Shown: positions 36,844 through 45,174 of the stretch, piece after piece
How the letters are laid out: each line of letters opens with the position of its first letter
Position numbering within the stretch: the first letter of the stretch is position 1
From: Pseudohongiella acticola
Lineage (GTDB): Bacteria; Pseudomonadota; Gammaproteobacteria; Pseudomonadales; Pseudohongiellaceae
NCBI RefSeq assembly: GCF_001758195.1
Contig: NZ_MASR01000002.1
Coordinates: 357,528 to 421,527 of the forward strand
DNA: 64,000 nt
Direction of reading: 5' to 3'
The notes under the pieces: generated by a model
What the model saw: only the letters and a program-made list of their open reading frames with translations
What the model was told of the DNA's origin: nothing
The model's database searches: none
Program-made: the position numbers and the translations under genes

Positions 36844-37389
36844 TTAATCGCGACATTCGAGGGTGTTGATCTGCTCAATCAGCGCGGGAAGGAAAAATTC
36901 GGCAACCAGCAGTGATTTACCTTGCAGATGAAAAACCGACCGCCGCCCCCAATGATCCGAAAAACGCACCAGCTCAGGCTCATCCCGGCGCAATTGCGGA
37001 TGACGAAACAAAAAGCCGCCCAGAGGGCGATCGCGCAAGCGCACCAACTGACGCAGTGAGCCCTGTACGCTGCTGCATGGAATGAGAGAGTGTGCGGCAA
37101 CCCAGGGCCGACCGTGCCCGCACAGCAGCACACGACGGGACCACATCATTTGTGTCGCCTGGCGTTTACCAAACACTGATATCGTCTGATGACTGCCCTG
37201 GATCCAACCTTCGTCCAGAACCCTCACCCTGAATGCGCCTCCACTCAGCGCCTGCAGGCGACTGGTAAGGGAACCCGGGTCAAGCAGGCATTGTCGCCAG
37301 ATGGGTGATGGCGGTGACCAGTGCTGTTTTATCTGGCGCCATGGCAGATCAGCATCAGCCCTGTAGTTTGAAAATTGTGTCGCAGTCAA
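36844..37389 (-). CDS. ubiC: chorismate lyase (chorismate-pyruvate lyase)
   Basis: Converts chorismate to 4-hydroxybenzoate, the first committed step of ubiquinone synthesis. 181 residues with family blocks WRQCLLDPGSLTSRL, RRVLLCGHGRPWVAAHSLIP, RPLGGFLF, WGRRSVFHLQGKSLLVAEFFLP; the catalytic Glu lies in VAEFFLP. The start is TTG 37389 with AGAGGA upstream; the overlapping ATG reads ATG AGT TGA and stops at once. ubiA is not next to it. Together with ispB it covers the ring and side-chain precursors of ubiquinone. Confidence 0.85.
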   Translation of the reverse strand: MTATQFSNYRADADLPWRQIKQHWSPPSPIWRQCLLDPGSLTSRLQALSGGAFRVRVLDEGWIQGSHQTISVFGKRQATQMMWSRRVLLCGHGRPWVAAHSLIPCSSVQGSLRQLVRLRDRPLGGFLFRHPQLRRDEPELVRFSDHWGRRSVFHLQGKSLLVAEFFLPALIEQINTLECRD

Positions 37390-37436
37390 CTCATGTCCTC
37401 TGCCTGACAGTTAATCATATTCAGATTAGCTGTAGC

Positions 37437-37476
37437 AATAAAAAACTCCCTGCCGCCCAGAGGACGACAGGGAGTT
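37437..37476 (-). terminator. Rho-independent terminator after the OmpA-family gene
   Basis: Minus-strand stem AACTCCCTG...CAGGGAGTT, continued by wobble-containing pairs around a 3-nt loop (about 15 bp in all), followed by a T-rich tail. Confidence 0.9.
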
Positions 37477-37499
37477 CATTTTACGGAACAAGCGTTACA

Positions 37500-38537
37500 T
37501 CAATCGCGCATTTGTGGGCGCTGAACCGTAGAGGACAGCACACTTTCCACGCGGCGATTGCGCTCACGACCTGCGGCCGTAGCATTGTTTGCCACAGGTT
37601 GTGATTCACCGTATCCATTTGACGTAATACGCGCAGGACTGATGTTAAACCGCTCGATCAACACCTGACGAACTGCTGCCGCACGACGCTGGGACAGCTC
37701 CTGATTATACGCTTCCGTACCAACGCTGTCGGTATGACCGCCGAGGGCGGCAACCGTATCTTCGTTGGCATCCATGAAGTCGGAGACCCGACGGATTTCA
37801 TCGAAATATGCTGGTCGCACTTCGGACTTGTCGAACTCGAACTCAACATTCAGCTCAATGCGCGCCACTTCTTCAATCATGATTGGACACCCCCGATCAT
37901 CGACCGCGTACGTGCGCGGTGTATCGGGGCAGGCATCACGATCATCAGGTACACCATCGCCATCGCTATCAACCACGGCGGGCGCAGGCGCTGGTGTTGG
38001 TGCAACTGGCGCTGCTGTGCGCGACGACCCGAGATGGAAAACCAGCCCGGTATCAATACCAAAATCGTAAGTGCCATCATCAAAGCCATAGAATGTACGC
38101 GCAGAAGCACGCCATTCGACTCGGTCATTGAAGCGATAGCTAAGACCGGCACCCGCATTCAGCGTGGTGTCGTCGTTAGAATGGAAATGGGTATGACCAA
38201 GGCCGGTGGCGAAAAATGGTGACAATACGCCAACCGAATTATCCAGTTTGTAGATCGCATCCAGACGAATGCTGCGCAGCCGCTCCAGTCCGGCCAGCGT
38301 ATTCATCTTGATGTTGGCATGACTCAGCTCCAGGGCAAGGTTGTCACTCAGCCCGTAGCCCAGGCCGACCGTGTAACCAAACTCATCTTCGGACTGCCGC
38401 TCACTATCAAAATCCATCCATTGCACACCCGGTGTGATGTAAAACCGGTCCTCGTCCGCAACTGCCGACTGTGCTGACATGCCAAGCGCTCCCAGCGCAA
38501 TAGCAAGACTCAAAACTTTAACTGACTTGTTGTCCAT
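37500..38537 (-). CDS. OmpA-family outer-membrane protein
   Basis: 345 residues: signal peptide (cleavage near SAVA-DEDR), N-terminal eight-stranded barrel (about 28-175), a proline-rich hinge, a thrombospondin type 3-like calcium motif (DSDGDGVPDDRDACPDTP, about 193-212), and an OmpA C-terminal peptidoglycan-binding domain (ELNVEFEFDKSEVRPAYFDEI to SYGESQPVANNATAAGRERNRRVE). It anchors the outer membrane to peptidoglycan. AGGAGAG precedes the ATG. Strong terminator downstream; divergent from phoB. Confidence 0.93.
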   Translation of the reverse strand: MDNKSVKVLSLAIALGALGMSAQSAVADEDRFYITPGVQWMDFDSERQSEDEFGYTVGLGYGLSDNLALELSHANIKMNTLAGLERLRSIRLDAIYKLDNSVGVLSPFFATGLGHTHFHSNDDTTLNAGAGLSYRFNDRVEWRASARTFYGFDDGTYDFGIDTGLVFHLGSSRTAAPVAPTPAPAPAVVDSDGDGVPDDRDACPDTPRTYAVDDRGCPIMIEEVARIELNVEFEFDKSEVRPAYFDEIRRVSDFMDANEDTVAALGGHTDSVGTEAYNQELSQRRAAAVRQVLIERFNISPARITSNGYGESQPVANNATAAGRERNRRVESVLSSTVQRPQMRD

Positions 38538-38729
38538 GGTCTCTCCTTAACTTCTTTTTTGCTGCAGCTAGAGTAACCTGCACTGTGGGTGATTATGCAA
38601 CCTTGTGGGTTCACGCGACGCAGTATACATGAGTCCTGAGCGGTATTGATATCGGCACGCTGTGACTACACTCACACAGACGCACAAATCGTTACTTTGG
38701 CTCAATGCCGGCAGTGTTATGCTGCTATA

Positions 38730-38763
38730 TTGTCATGAAAATGTAATATTTCACTGCTTTAAT
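38730..38763 (+). promoter_or_regulatory. Pho box and -10 of phoB
   Basis: TTGTCAT-GAAA-ATGTAAT at 38730-38747 matches the two 7-bp PhoB units of CTGTCAT spaced by 4 bp, and TTTAAT (38758-38763) follows 10 bp later as -10, the normal geometry of a PhoB-activated promoter. It predicts autoregulation. Confidence 0.75.
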
Positions 38764-38796
38764 ACGCTACAGCAATTAACGCCAAGGTAGCAACGT

Positions 38797-39510
38797 ATGA
38801 CCAACGAACAGACTATTCTGATTGTCGACGACGAAGCCGCAATCCGCGACATGATCGGGATCGCACTGGACACCGCCGGATATTCAAGCATGGTTGCTGA
38901 AACCGCGCTGGAAGCACATGTCAATATTGTCGACAAGCGGCCGGATCTGGTCCTGCTTGACTGGATGCTACCAGGGGGTAGCGGCATCGAACTGGCTCGC
39001 CGTCTGAAACGTGAGGAGCTGACTGCCGACATTCCCATCATCATGCTGACCGCCAAAACCAGTGAAGATAACAAGGTTCAGGGGCTGGATGTCGGCGTTG
39101 ACGACTACGTTACCAAACCATTTTCACCCCGGGAACTGGTCGCCAGAATTAAAGCCGTATTGCGTCGCAGCTCAGGGAATCTGAGGGACAAACCCATTCG
39201 GGTTTTTGATCTGGAGCTAGACCCGGCCAGTCACCGCGTCACGCTGAACGACCATGCCGTCGACATGGGACCCACCGAATACCGGCTGCTCAACTTCTTT
39301 ATGACCCATCCCGAAAAAGTGTTTTCCCGGGATCACATCCAGGATCAGGTCTGGGGCGCCAACGTTTATCTTGAGGAGCGTACCGTCGATGTTCACATTG
39401 GCCGCCTGCGCAAGGCGCTGACTTCGGCATCAGGCCAGGGCATAAACTATGCAGGCCTGTTACAGACCGTCCGTGGCGCCGGCTATCGCTTTTCCACGCG
39501 ACCTGACTGA
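38797..39510 (+). CDS. phoB: phosphate regulon response regulator PhoB
   Basis: 237 residues: receiver domain (acidic Asp11-Asp12, phosphoacceptor Asp55 in LLDWMLPG, Lys in YVTKPFSP) and OmpR-type winged helix (RVTLNDHAVDMGPTEYRLLNFFMTHPEKVFSR, recognition part VDVHIGRLRKAL, wing TVRGAGYRF). It activates phosphate-starvation genes. AAGG precedes the ATG. It is autoregulated by the Pho box upstream and followed by phoR after 123 bp. The last 21 bp, including the stop, are repeated just after it. Confidence 0.96.
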   Translation: MTNEQTILIVDDEAAIRDMIGIALDTAGYSSMVAETALEAHVNIVDKRPDLVLLDWMLPGGSGIELARRLKREELTADIPIIMLTAKTSEDNKVQGLDVGVDDYVTKPFSPRELVARIKAVLRRSSGNLRDKPIRVFDLELDPASHRVTLNDHAVDMGPTEYRLLNFFMTHPEKVFSRDHIQDQVWGANVYLEERTVDVHIGRLRKALTSASGQGINYAGLLQTVRGAGYRFSTRPD

Positions 39511-39531
39511 TTTTCCACGCGACCCGACTGA
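39490..39531 (+). repeat. 21-bp tandem duplication of the phoB 3' end
   Basis: Units 39490-39510 and 39511-39531 (TTTTCCACGCGACCTGACTGA and near copy) differ at one base. The first contains the phoB stop; the second repeats it. Confidence 0.85.
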
Positions 39532-39633
39532 CAAACGTTGATCAAAGACCCAACAGGAACCAGAGTGGCGCTGGTCTGAACCCTCCGTTTTCGCTATAGT
39601 CGCGCCAGACTCATCCATTGCAAGGCCTGACCA

Positions 39634-40968
39634 TTGATATCCGATTGGCAATCTGCCCTGAAACGCCTGACGTTGATCTTTCTGGCCCTGTTGCTGGCCG
39701 GCTGGCTCATCGGCGCCCCAGCCCTTGTTGTGTTGGTCGGCACCATTGTTTATCTGATTTACCATCTGCGCCAGCTGCGCCGCCTGTACAACTGGCTGCG
39801 CGATAACCAGAACTCGGAACCCAGCCCGCCGCCGGAAGGCCACGGTATCTGGGGTTTCGTTTTTGATGGTATCTATCTGCTGCAGCGACGCGAACGTGAC
39901 GCACTGACCCATCTACGCAGCATCATTGACAAGGCGCAGGAGTCAACTGGCGCCCTGGAAATGGCCGTGGTCATGATCAGTAACAAAAACGGCCTGGAAT
40001 GGTGGAACCCGGCGGCCTCACGCCTGCTCGGGTTTCAGAGCCCCAAAGACCGCAACCAGCCTGTCACCAACCTGATTCGTGAACCCCAGTTCATTGACTA
40101 CTATGGCAAGGGACATTTCAGCAGCCCGTTGAAACTGAGCTCCCCTGTCAACCCGGCATTAATGCTGGAGTTCCAGATCACCAGTTTTGGCGACGGTGAG
40201 CGCTTGATGCTGGTCCGCGATATCTCCCAACTGTACCGCCTGGAAATGATGAGAAAAGACTTTGTCGGCAATGTTTCGCACGAACTGCGTACGCCGATTA
40301 CAGTCATCACCGGCTACCTGGAAACCATGCTCGACGACCGCCAGAATATCGCACCACGCTGGAGCAGACCACTGGAGCAGATGTATCAGCAATCGCAGCG
40401 TATGGAGAACATTATTCGCGACCTGCTGACGTTGTCACAACTGGAAACCCGCTCCGCGTCCAAACAACTGTCTGCTGTGCAGCTGCAGTCACTGCTGCGT
40501 GAAATAAAACAGGATGCTGAACAGGTAAGCCAGGACAAAAAACAGGTTTTCCAGCTCGACTGTGACCCGGACATTTATATCCGGGGCAACATCAATGAGC
40601 TATACAGTGCGATCTCCAACCTGACTATTAATGCCGCCAAATACACGCAGGCAGGCGGCAATATCTCACTCAACGCCTACACCACCCGCGACGGCCTGAC
40701 CATCAAGGTGACCGATAACGGCCCGGGCATTGAGGCACATCACATCCCCCGGCTGACGGAACGCTTCTATCGTGTCGACGAGAGCCGCTCCACCGATACC
40801 GGCGGCACGGGCCTGGGACTGGCGATTGTGAAGCATGTGCTGGCACGGCATGGTGGACGCCTGGACATTGCCAGCAAGATTGGCGATGGCAGTCAATTCA
40901 GCTGCCTGTTGCCTGCTGACCGGGTACTGACTGCGGAGCAGGCAAATTCGCGCAGCCCGGCAGGCTGA
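39634..40968 (+). CDS. phoR: phosphate regulon sensor histidine kinase PhoR
   Basis: 444 residues: two N-terminal membrane helices (about 10-45), a charged region and PAS domain (about 98-195, ALEMAVVMISNKNGLEWWN), HisKA with phosphorylated His216 in NVSHELRTP, and HATPase with NLTINAAKYT, TDNGPGIEAHHI and GTGLGLAIVKHVLARHGG. Start is TTG 39634, since an in-frame TGA lies just upstream; AAGG is 8 nt before. It phosphorylates PhoB. It is convergent with phoU, which normally restrains it together with the Pst transporter, not seen here. Confidence 0.95.
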   Translation: MISDWQSALKRLTLIFLALLLAGWLIGAPALVVLVGTIVYLIYHLRQLRRLYNWLRDNQNSEPSPPPEGHGIWGFVFDGIYLLQRRERDALTHLRSIIDKAQESTGALEMAVVMISNKNGLEWWNPAASRLLGFQSPKDRNQPVTNLIREPQFIDYYGKGHFSSPLKLSSPVNPALMLEFQITSFGDGERLMLVRDISQLYRLEMMRKDFVGNVSHELRTPITVITGYLETMLDDRQNIAPRWSRPLEQMYQQSQRMENIIRDLLTLSQLETRSASKQLSAVQLQSLLREIKQDAEQVSQDKKQVFQLDCDPDIYIRGNINELYSAISNLTINAAKYTQAGGNISLNAYTTRDGLTIKVTDNGPGIEAHHIPRLTERFYRVDESRSTDTGGTGLGLAIVKHVLARHGGRLDIASKIGDGSQFSCLLPADRVLTAEQANSRSPAG

Positions 40969-41009
40969 ACACCTGCCTTGCTGGCGTCATCGCGGTATCG
41001 TGCAGAGGG

Positions 41010-41738
41010 TTACTTGAGTTCGGCTTTCACCTGTTCTTCCATGCCGGACAGACCTGCATGACGAACGTCGGTGCCCATGACCATGTAAACAACATGCTCA
41101 GCAATATTTTTGGCGTGATCGCCAACACGTTCAAGTGAGCGCAATGCCCAGATCACATTCAGTACCCGGGTGATACTGCGCGGATCTTCAATCATGTAGG
41201 TGATCATTTCCCGCATGGCAGTGCCATACTCAAGGTCAACGCTGACATCTTCACGGGCCACTGCCAGCGCTGCCTCAGCGTCATAGCGGGCAAATGCGTC
41301 CAGCGCCATATTGACCATGTGGCGGACACGCTCACCAATGTGACGAATTTCTACGTACCCTTTGGATGAATCGCCCTGATCCGCCAACTCTATGGCCAGA
41401 CGCGCAATTTTCGCAGCCTCATCGCCGATACGCTCCAGGTCATTGGTCGCCTTGATAATGGCCAGCACCAGGCGCAGGTCACTGGCGGCCGGCTGCCTGC
41501 GCGCCAGAATTCGATTGCAGGCTTCATCAATGTTGATTTCCATATCATTGACGGCATCATCTTTGGCACGAACAGTTGTGCCCAGGTCACTGTCAGCGGA
41601 AATCAGAGCCGACAGCGCATCGCCGAGCTGATGCTCGACCAGACCACCCATCTCCAGCATACTGCTTTTTATCTCTTCCAGCTCCTGATTGAACTGTTGT
41701 GAAATATGGTGACCGTGAACACCTGCATCTGTTTTCAT
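41010..41738 (-). CDS. phoU: phosphate signalling protein PhoU
   Basis: 242 residues in two helical PhoU domains (about 20-110 and 120-215), with the metal-binding type motifs ERIGDEAAKIA and ERVGDHAKNIAEHV, one in each repeat. It represses PhoR output when phosphate is ample. ATG 41738 follows AAGGA; the longer frame to 41813 is not supported. Usually it is last in pstSCAB-phoU; here it stands alone with its own Pho box, while phoB-phoR lie opposite. Confidence 0.94.
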   Translation of the reverse strand: MKTDAGVHGHHISQQFNQELEEIKSSMLEMGGLVEHQLGDALSALISADSDLGTTVRAKDDAVNDMEINIDEACNRILARRQPAASDLRLVLAIIKATNDLERIGDEAAKIARLAIELADQGDSSKGYVEIRHIGERVRHMVNMALDAFARYDAEAALAVAREDVSVDLEYGTAMREMITYMIEDPRSITRVLNVIWALRSLERVGDHAKNIAEHVVYMVMGTDVRHAGLSGMEEQVKAELK

Positions 41739-41790
41739 ATCAAAGGATTCCTTGCGGGGCTTGTGGCGAAGCTTACTCTCCGGCACCAGT

Positions 41791-41824
41791 ACAATACAGA
41801 TCTTATGTGACAATTAAATGACAG
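41791..41824 (-). promoter_or_regulatory. Pho box and -10 of phoU
   Basis: Minus-strand CTGTCAT-TTAA-TTGTCAC (41824-41807) is a near-perfect PhoB site; 10 bp later TATTGT (41796-41791) is a fitting -10, 53 bp before the phoU start. The box also lies upstream of ppk and might affect it. Confidence 0.8.
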
Positions 41825-41948
41825 TCCAGCCAGGCGCCGGTAAACCGGTCAGCCTCCTGCCGATTTCAAGAAACTGTCACATGGAAAGCCATGTAATCAG
41901 CATCGAGCTGATATAGAATAGCGAATCGCGTTCGTCAAGGTAAGAGCA

Positions 41949-44114
41949 ATGAGCAGCAGTCAGCCATCCAAGGTCACACTTACAGACGCAAATCCCGGGC
42001 CTGAAACGCCCGGTTGCCCTGCCGTGGCAGCGGATATCGATCTCAGTGCCAGTGAATATTACCTGAACCGCGAGTTGAGCTACATGCAGTTCAACCTGCG
42101 CGTTCTTGAGCAGGCAAAGAACCAGCAGCACCCTTTGCTGGAACGATTGATGTTTTTGCTGATTTTCAGCTCCAACCTGGATGAATTTTATGAGATTCGA
42201 GTTTCCGGGCTTAAGAAACAACTGGGGTTTGGCCGCCAGCGTCCCGGCCCCGACGGCAAGTATCCCCAGGAAATTCTGAGTGAATTGCATGAGCAGGTCC
42301 GGCTTGCCTTGCAGGAACAGTATCGTATCCTGAATGAAGAGTTGTTGCCGGCCATGGCCGAACAGAACATCCGTTTCCTGTATCGCCATGAATGGGATGA
42401 TAATCTGGTAGCCTGGACGCAGGACTATTTTCGTAATGAAGTGCTGCCCGTCATCAGCCCACTCGGGCTGGATCCGGCGCACCCATTCCCGCGCCTGGTC
42501 AACAAAAGCCTGAATTTCATTCTGTCCCTGGAAGGCAAAGACGCTTTCGGTCGTGACAGTGGCCTTGCCATTGTGCCGGCCCCCAGGGCCTTGCCGCGGT
42601 TGATCAAGATACCCACGCACATCATGCCCGAAGGTGACAACTTCATTTTCCTGTCATCTGTCATCCATGCCCATGTGGAAGAGTTTTTCCCCGGCATGCG
42701 AGTCAAGGAATGCCACCAGTTCCGGGTCACCCGAAATTCCGACCTGGAAATGAGCAATGTTGAAGTTGAGGATGTTGCCAGTGCCTTGCAAGGTGAGTTG
42801 CACCTGCGCCGCTTTGGTGCTGCCGCAAAGCTTGAGGTAGGTGCCGGGTGCCCCTCGGAGCTGACCGACTTTTTGCTTGAACGTTTCAACCTGACCGAAG
42901 AAGAACTGTTCCGCCTGGATGGCCCTGTTAATCTGCAGCGACTGATGGCCCTGACCGCGATGGTCAACCGTCCTGAACTTCGCTTCCCGCCCTTTTCGCC
43001 GGGCACGCCACCAGCACTGGAAGAAGGCAACTGTATCTTTACCGCGGTGACGCGCGAAGATCAGTTACTGCTGCATCCGTTTCAATCCTTTATTCCCATC
43101 ATTGACTGGGCGCGACAGGCCGCAAAAGACCCTGGCGTGATTTCCATCAAGCAGACCCTCTATCGCACCAACGAATCGTCAGAGCTGGTCGAGGCACTGG
43201 CTGAAGCCGCCCGCAACGGCAAGGAAGTGACCGTTGTCATCGAACTGCGCGCGCGCTTTGACGAAGAAGAAAACATCCAGTTTGCCAGTATCCTGCAGGA
43301 AGCCGGCGCGGTTGTTGTTTATGGCGTCATGGGTTACAAAACGCATGCAAAAATGCTGTTGATCGTTCGCCGGGAGAATGGTCGATTGAAGCGATATGCG
43401 CACATGGGCACTGGTAACTACCATCGCAAAAATTCATTGCTGTACACTGACTACAGTCTGATGACCTGTGACGAAGTGGTATGCTCGGATATACACAAAG
43501 TATTTCAACAGATTACCGGCATGGGCAAAAAGATTTCACCAGAAGTCATTCTGCATGCGCCCTTCCGCCTGATGAAAGGCCTGATTCAGCTTATCCAGCA
43601 GGAAAAGCAGGCAGCCCTGGAAGGTAAGCCCGCCAGAATAATAGCCAAGATAAATTCGCTGACTGACCCAGCCATCATTCGTGAGCTTTATTGCGCATCG
43701 CAATCAGGTGTTCAGATTGACCTGATCGTTCGCGGCATTTGCTGCCTGAAACCGGGAGTACCCGGTGTCTCCGACAATATCCGCGTGATCTCTGTCATTG
43801 GCCGCTTTCTGGAGCACTCCCGGGTGTATTACTTTGCCAACAGTAGCACCTCCATGTACTGCTCCAGTGCAGACTGGATGGAACGCAACCTGCAGCAACG
43901 CATCGAAATTGCCTTCCCTATCCTGAAGAAAAAAGCGGCTACCCGAATATTGGAGGAACTGGAGATGTACCTGGCGGATCGCCAGCAAAGCTGGGAGCTG
44001 CTGGCAGACGGCACTTACCGTAAAAATGAGCCCGGCCCTGATGAGTCACCGGACGGCGTGCAGTCACTTCTACTCACTGCGCTCGCAACACATGCAATGG
44101 CGACTCGCCTCTGA
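41949..44114 (+). CDS. ppk: polyphosphate kinase 1
   Basis: 721 residues. Makes polyphosphate from ATP at the inner membrane. The autophosphorylated histidine is His466 in YKTHAKMLLI and the second catalytic histidine is His623 in LEHSRVYYF; their spacing of 157 equals that in E. coli PPK (435 and 592). Other blocks: YYLNRELSYMQFNLRVLEQA and SSNLDEFYEIRVSGL in the N-domain, and IKQTLYRTNESSELVEAL. AAGG precedes the ATG. Its last 41 bp overlap the 3' end of the convergent ppx/gppA gene. Confidence 0.96.
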   Translation: MSSSQPSKVTLTDANPGPETPGCPAVAADIDLSASEYYLNRELSYMQFNLRVLEQAKNQQHPLLERLMFLLIFSSNLDEFYEIRVSGLKKQLGFGRQRPGPDGKYPQEILSELHEQVRLALQEQYRILNEELLPAMAEQNIRFLYRHEWDDNLVAWTQDYFRNEVLPVISPLGLDPAHPFPRLVNKSLNFILSLEGKDAFGRDSGLAIVPAPRALPRLIKIPTHIMPEGDNFIFLSSVIHAHVEEFFPGMRVKECHQFRVTRNSDLEMSNVEVEDVASALQGELHLRRFGAAAKLEVGAGCPSELTDFLLERFNLTEEELFRLDGPVNLQRLMALTAMVNRPELRFPPFSPGTPPALEEGNCIFTAVTREDQLLLHPFQSFIPIIDWARQAAKDPGVISIKQTLYRTNESSELVEALAEAARNGKEVTVVIELRARFDEEENIQFASILQEAGAVVVYGVMGYKTHAKMLLIVRRENGRLKRYAHMGTGNYHRKNSLLYTDYSLMTCDEVVCSDIHKVFQQITGMGKKISPEVILHAPFRLMKGLIQLIQQEKQAALEGKPARIIAKINSLTDPAIIRELYCASQSGVQIDLIVRGICCLKPGVPGVSDNIRVISVIGRFLEHSRVYYFANSSTSMYCSSADWMERNLQQRIEIAFPILKKKAATRILEELEMYLADRQQSWELLADGTYRKNEPGPDESPDGVQSLLLTALATHAMATRL

Positions 44115-45030
44115 TGGAGGCCTGCGCCAGGTAGTGCAACATGCCTTCACGTAATGCAGACGGGCTGAATTGCAGTTCTGATACCTGACAAGCAGTCATA
44201 AAACCATTCAAGACCGCCCACCCGGGAAGAATGAGCTCCCTCCGCCCGTTTTTTAATCCGGGCAGCGAATATCCAGGCTCCAGCACAGTTCGCATGACGT
44301 CAGTCTTGAGCGCCTGCAATGACGCCAGGCTGACACCCGGTGTTGTCCTCTGCGCTTGGCTCTTGTACGCGCACACTGCACTCAGCATCTTGGCCGTGCC
44401 AGATGACGCATATGCCTCTTGCCATGGGGTTGTCGCCAATTCACCGGCTACACCGGCGAAAATCCCGGCAGACGCCTCCGCCGCATCATCAAGTCGTTGC
44501 GACAGGGCCGCCTCTGACTGGGGCAGGTCGCTAAACCATAAGTCGCGCCAGCTGATACAGCCTATTGCCATGCTGTGGGATTGCAGGCGATGCTGACCTG
44601 CTCCCACCACCAGTTCAGTGCTGCCGCCACCAATATCAATGATCAGTCGGGAAACGTCATCTGACGGCAGGGCCGAGATAACGCCGGCATAGACCAAAGC
44701 GGCTTCATCAAGGCCAGGCACGACATCAATCACAAAACCTTTCTTGCGGGCCCTGGCCAAAAACTGCTCAGCGTTGGCAGCCGTGCGCAGCGCATTGGTC
44801 CCCACTGCCCAGCAATGTTCAATGGGATAACGTGCCAGCGCTTTTGCGAACGTATCCAGGCAGGACAGCCCCCGCTCAAACGCTGCCGGGGTGATCATGC
44901 CGCCAGCAACCAGGCCTTCACCCAGCTGTACCTTTTCGCTGAATCGCTCAACAATGTCATAACTTCCCTCATGCCAGCGGGCAATCAGGAGATGAAAGCT
45001 GTTAGATCCTAGGTCGATACAGGCGTACAT
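44074..45030 (-). CDS. short Ppx/GppA-family phosphatase
   Basis: 318 residues, the two-lobe ASKHA Ppx/GppA domain only: ACIDLGSNSFHLLIA (phosphate 1), AVGTNALRTAANAEQFL, and LIIDIGGGSTELVVG (phosphate 2). Family members such as E. coli Ppx are ~510 residues because of a C-terminal HD-like domain, which is missing here. It hydrolyses polyphosphate or pppGpp; the overlap with ppk favours exopolyphosphatase. The two genes converge with 41 bp of shared 3' sequence, so their transcripts could pair. Confidence 0.9.
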   Translation of the reverse strand: MYACIDLGSNSFHLLIARWHEGSYDIVERFSEKVQLGEGLVAGGMITPAAFERGLSCLDTFAKALARYPIEHCWAVGTNALRTAANAEQFLARARKKGFVIDVVPGLDEAALVYAGVISALPSDDVSRLIIDIGGGSTELVVGAGQHRLQSHSMAIGCISWRDLWFSDLPQSEAALSQRLDDAAEASAGIFAGVAGELATTPWQEAYASSGTAKMLSAVCAYKSQAQRTTPGVSLASLQALKTDVMRTVLEPGYSLPGLKNGRRELILPGWAVLNGFMTACQVSELQFSPSALREGMLHYLAQASIRGESPLHVLRAQ

Positions 45031-45174
45031 GTATTGGTCACAAAAAAACGGTTGCAGGGATTAGAACATGGATGAGCGCCCCACCTCCACCCCTGGTGAC
45101 CGCCTTTTTGTTTTACTTCCTGACGCTGATTCATATAATGCCGGTCACTGACGCGCACTCCATCGAGCACGACC

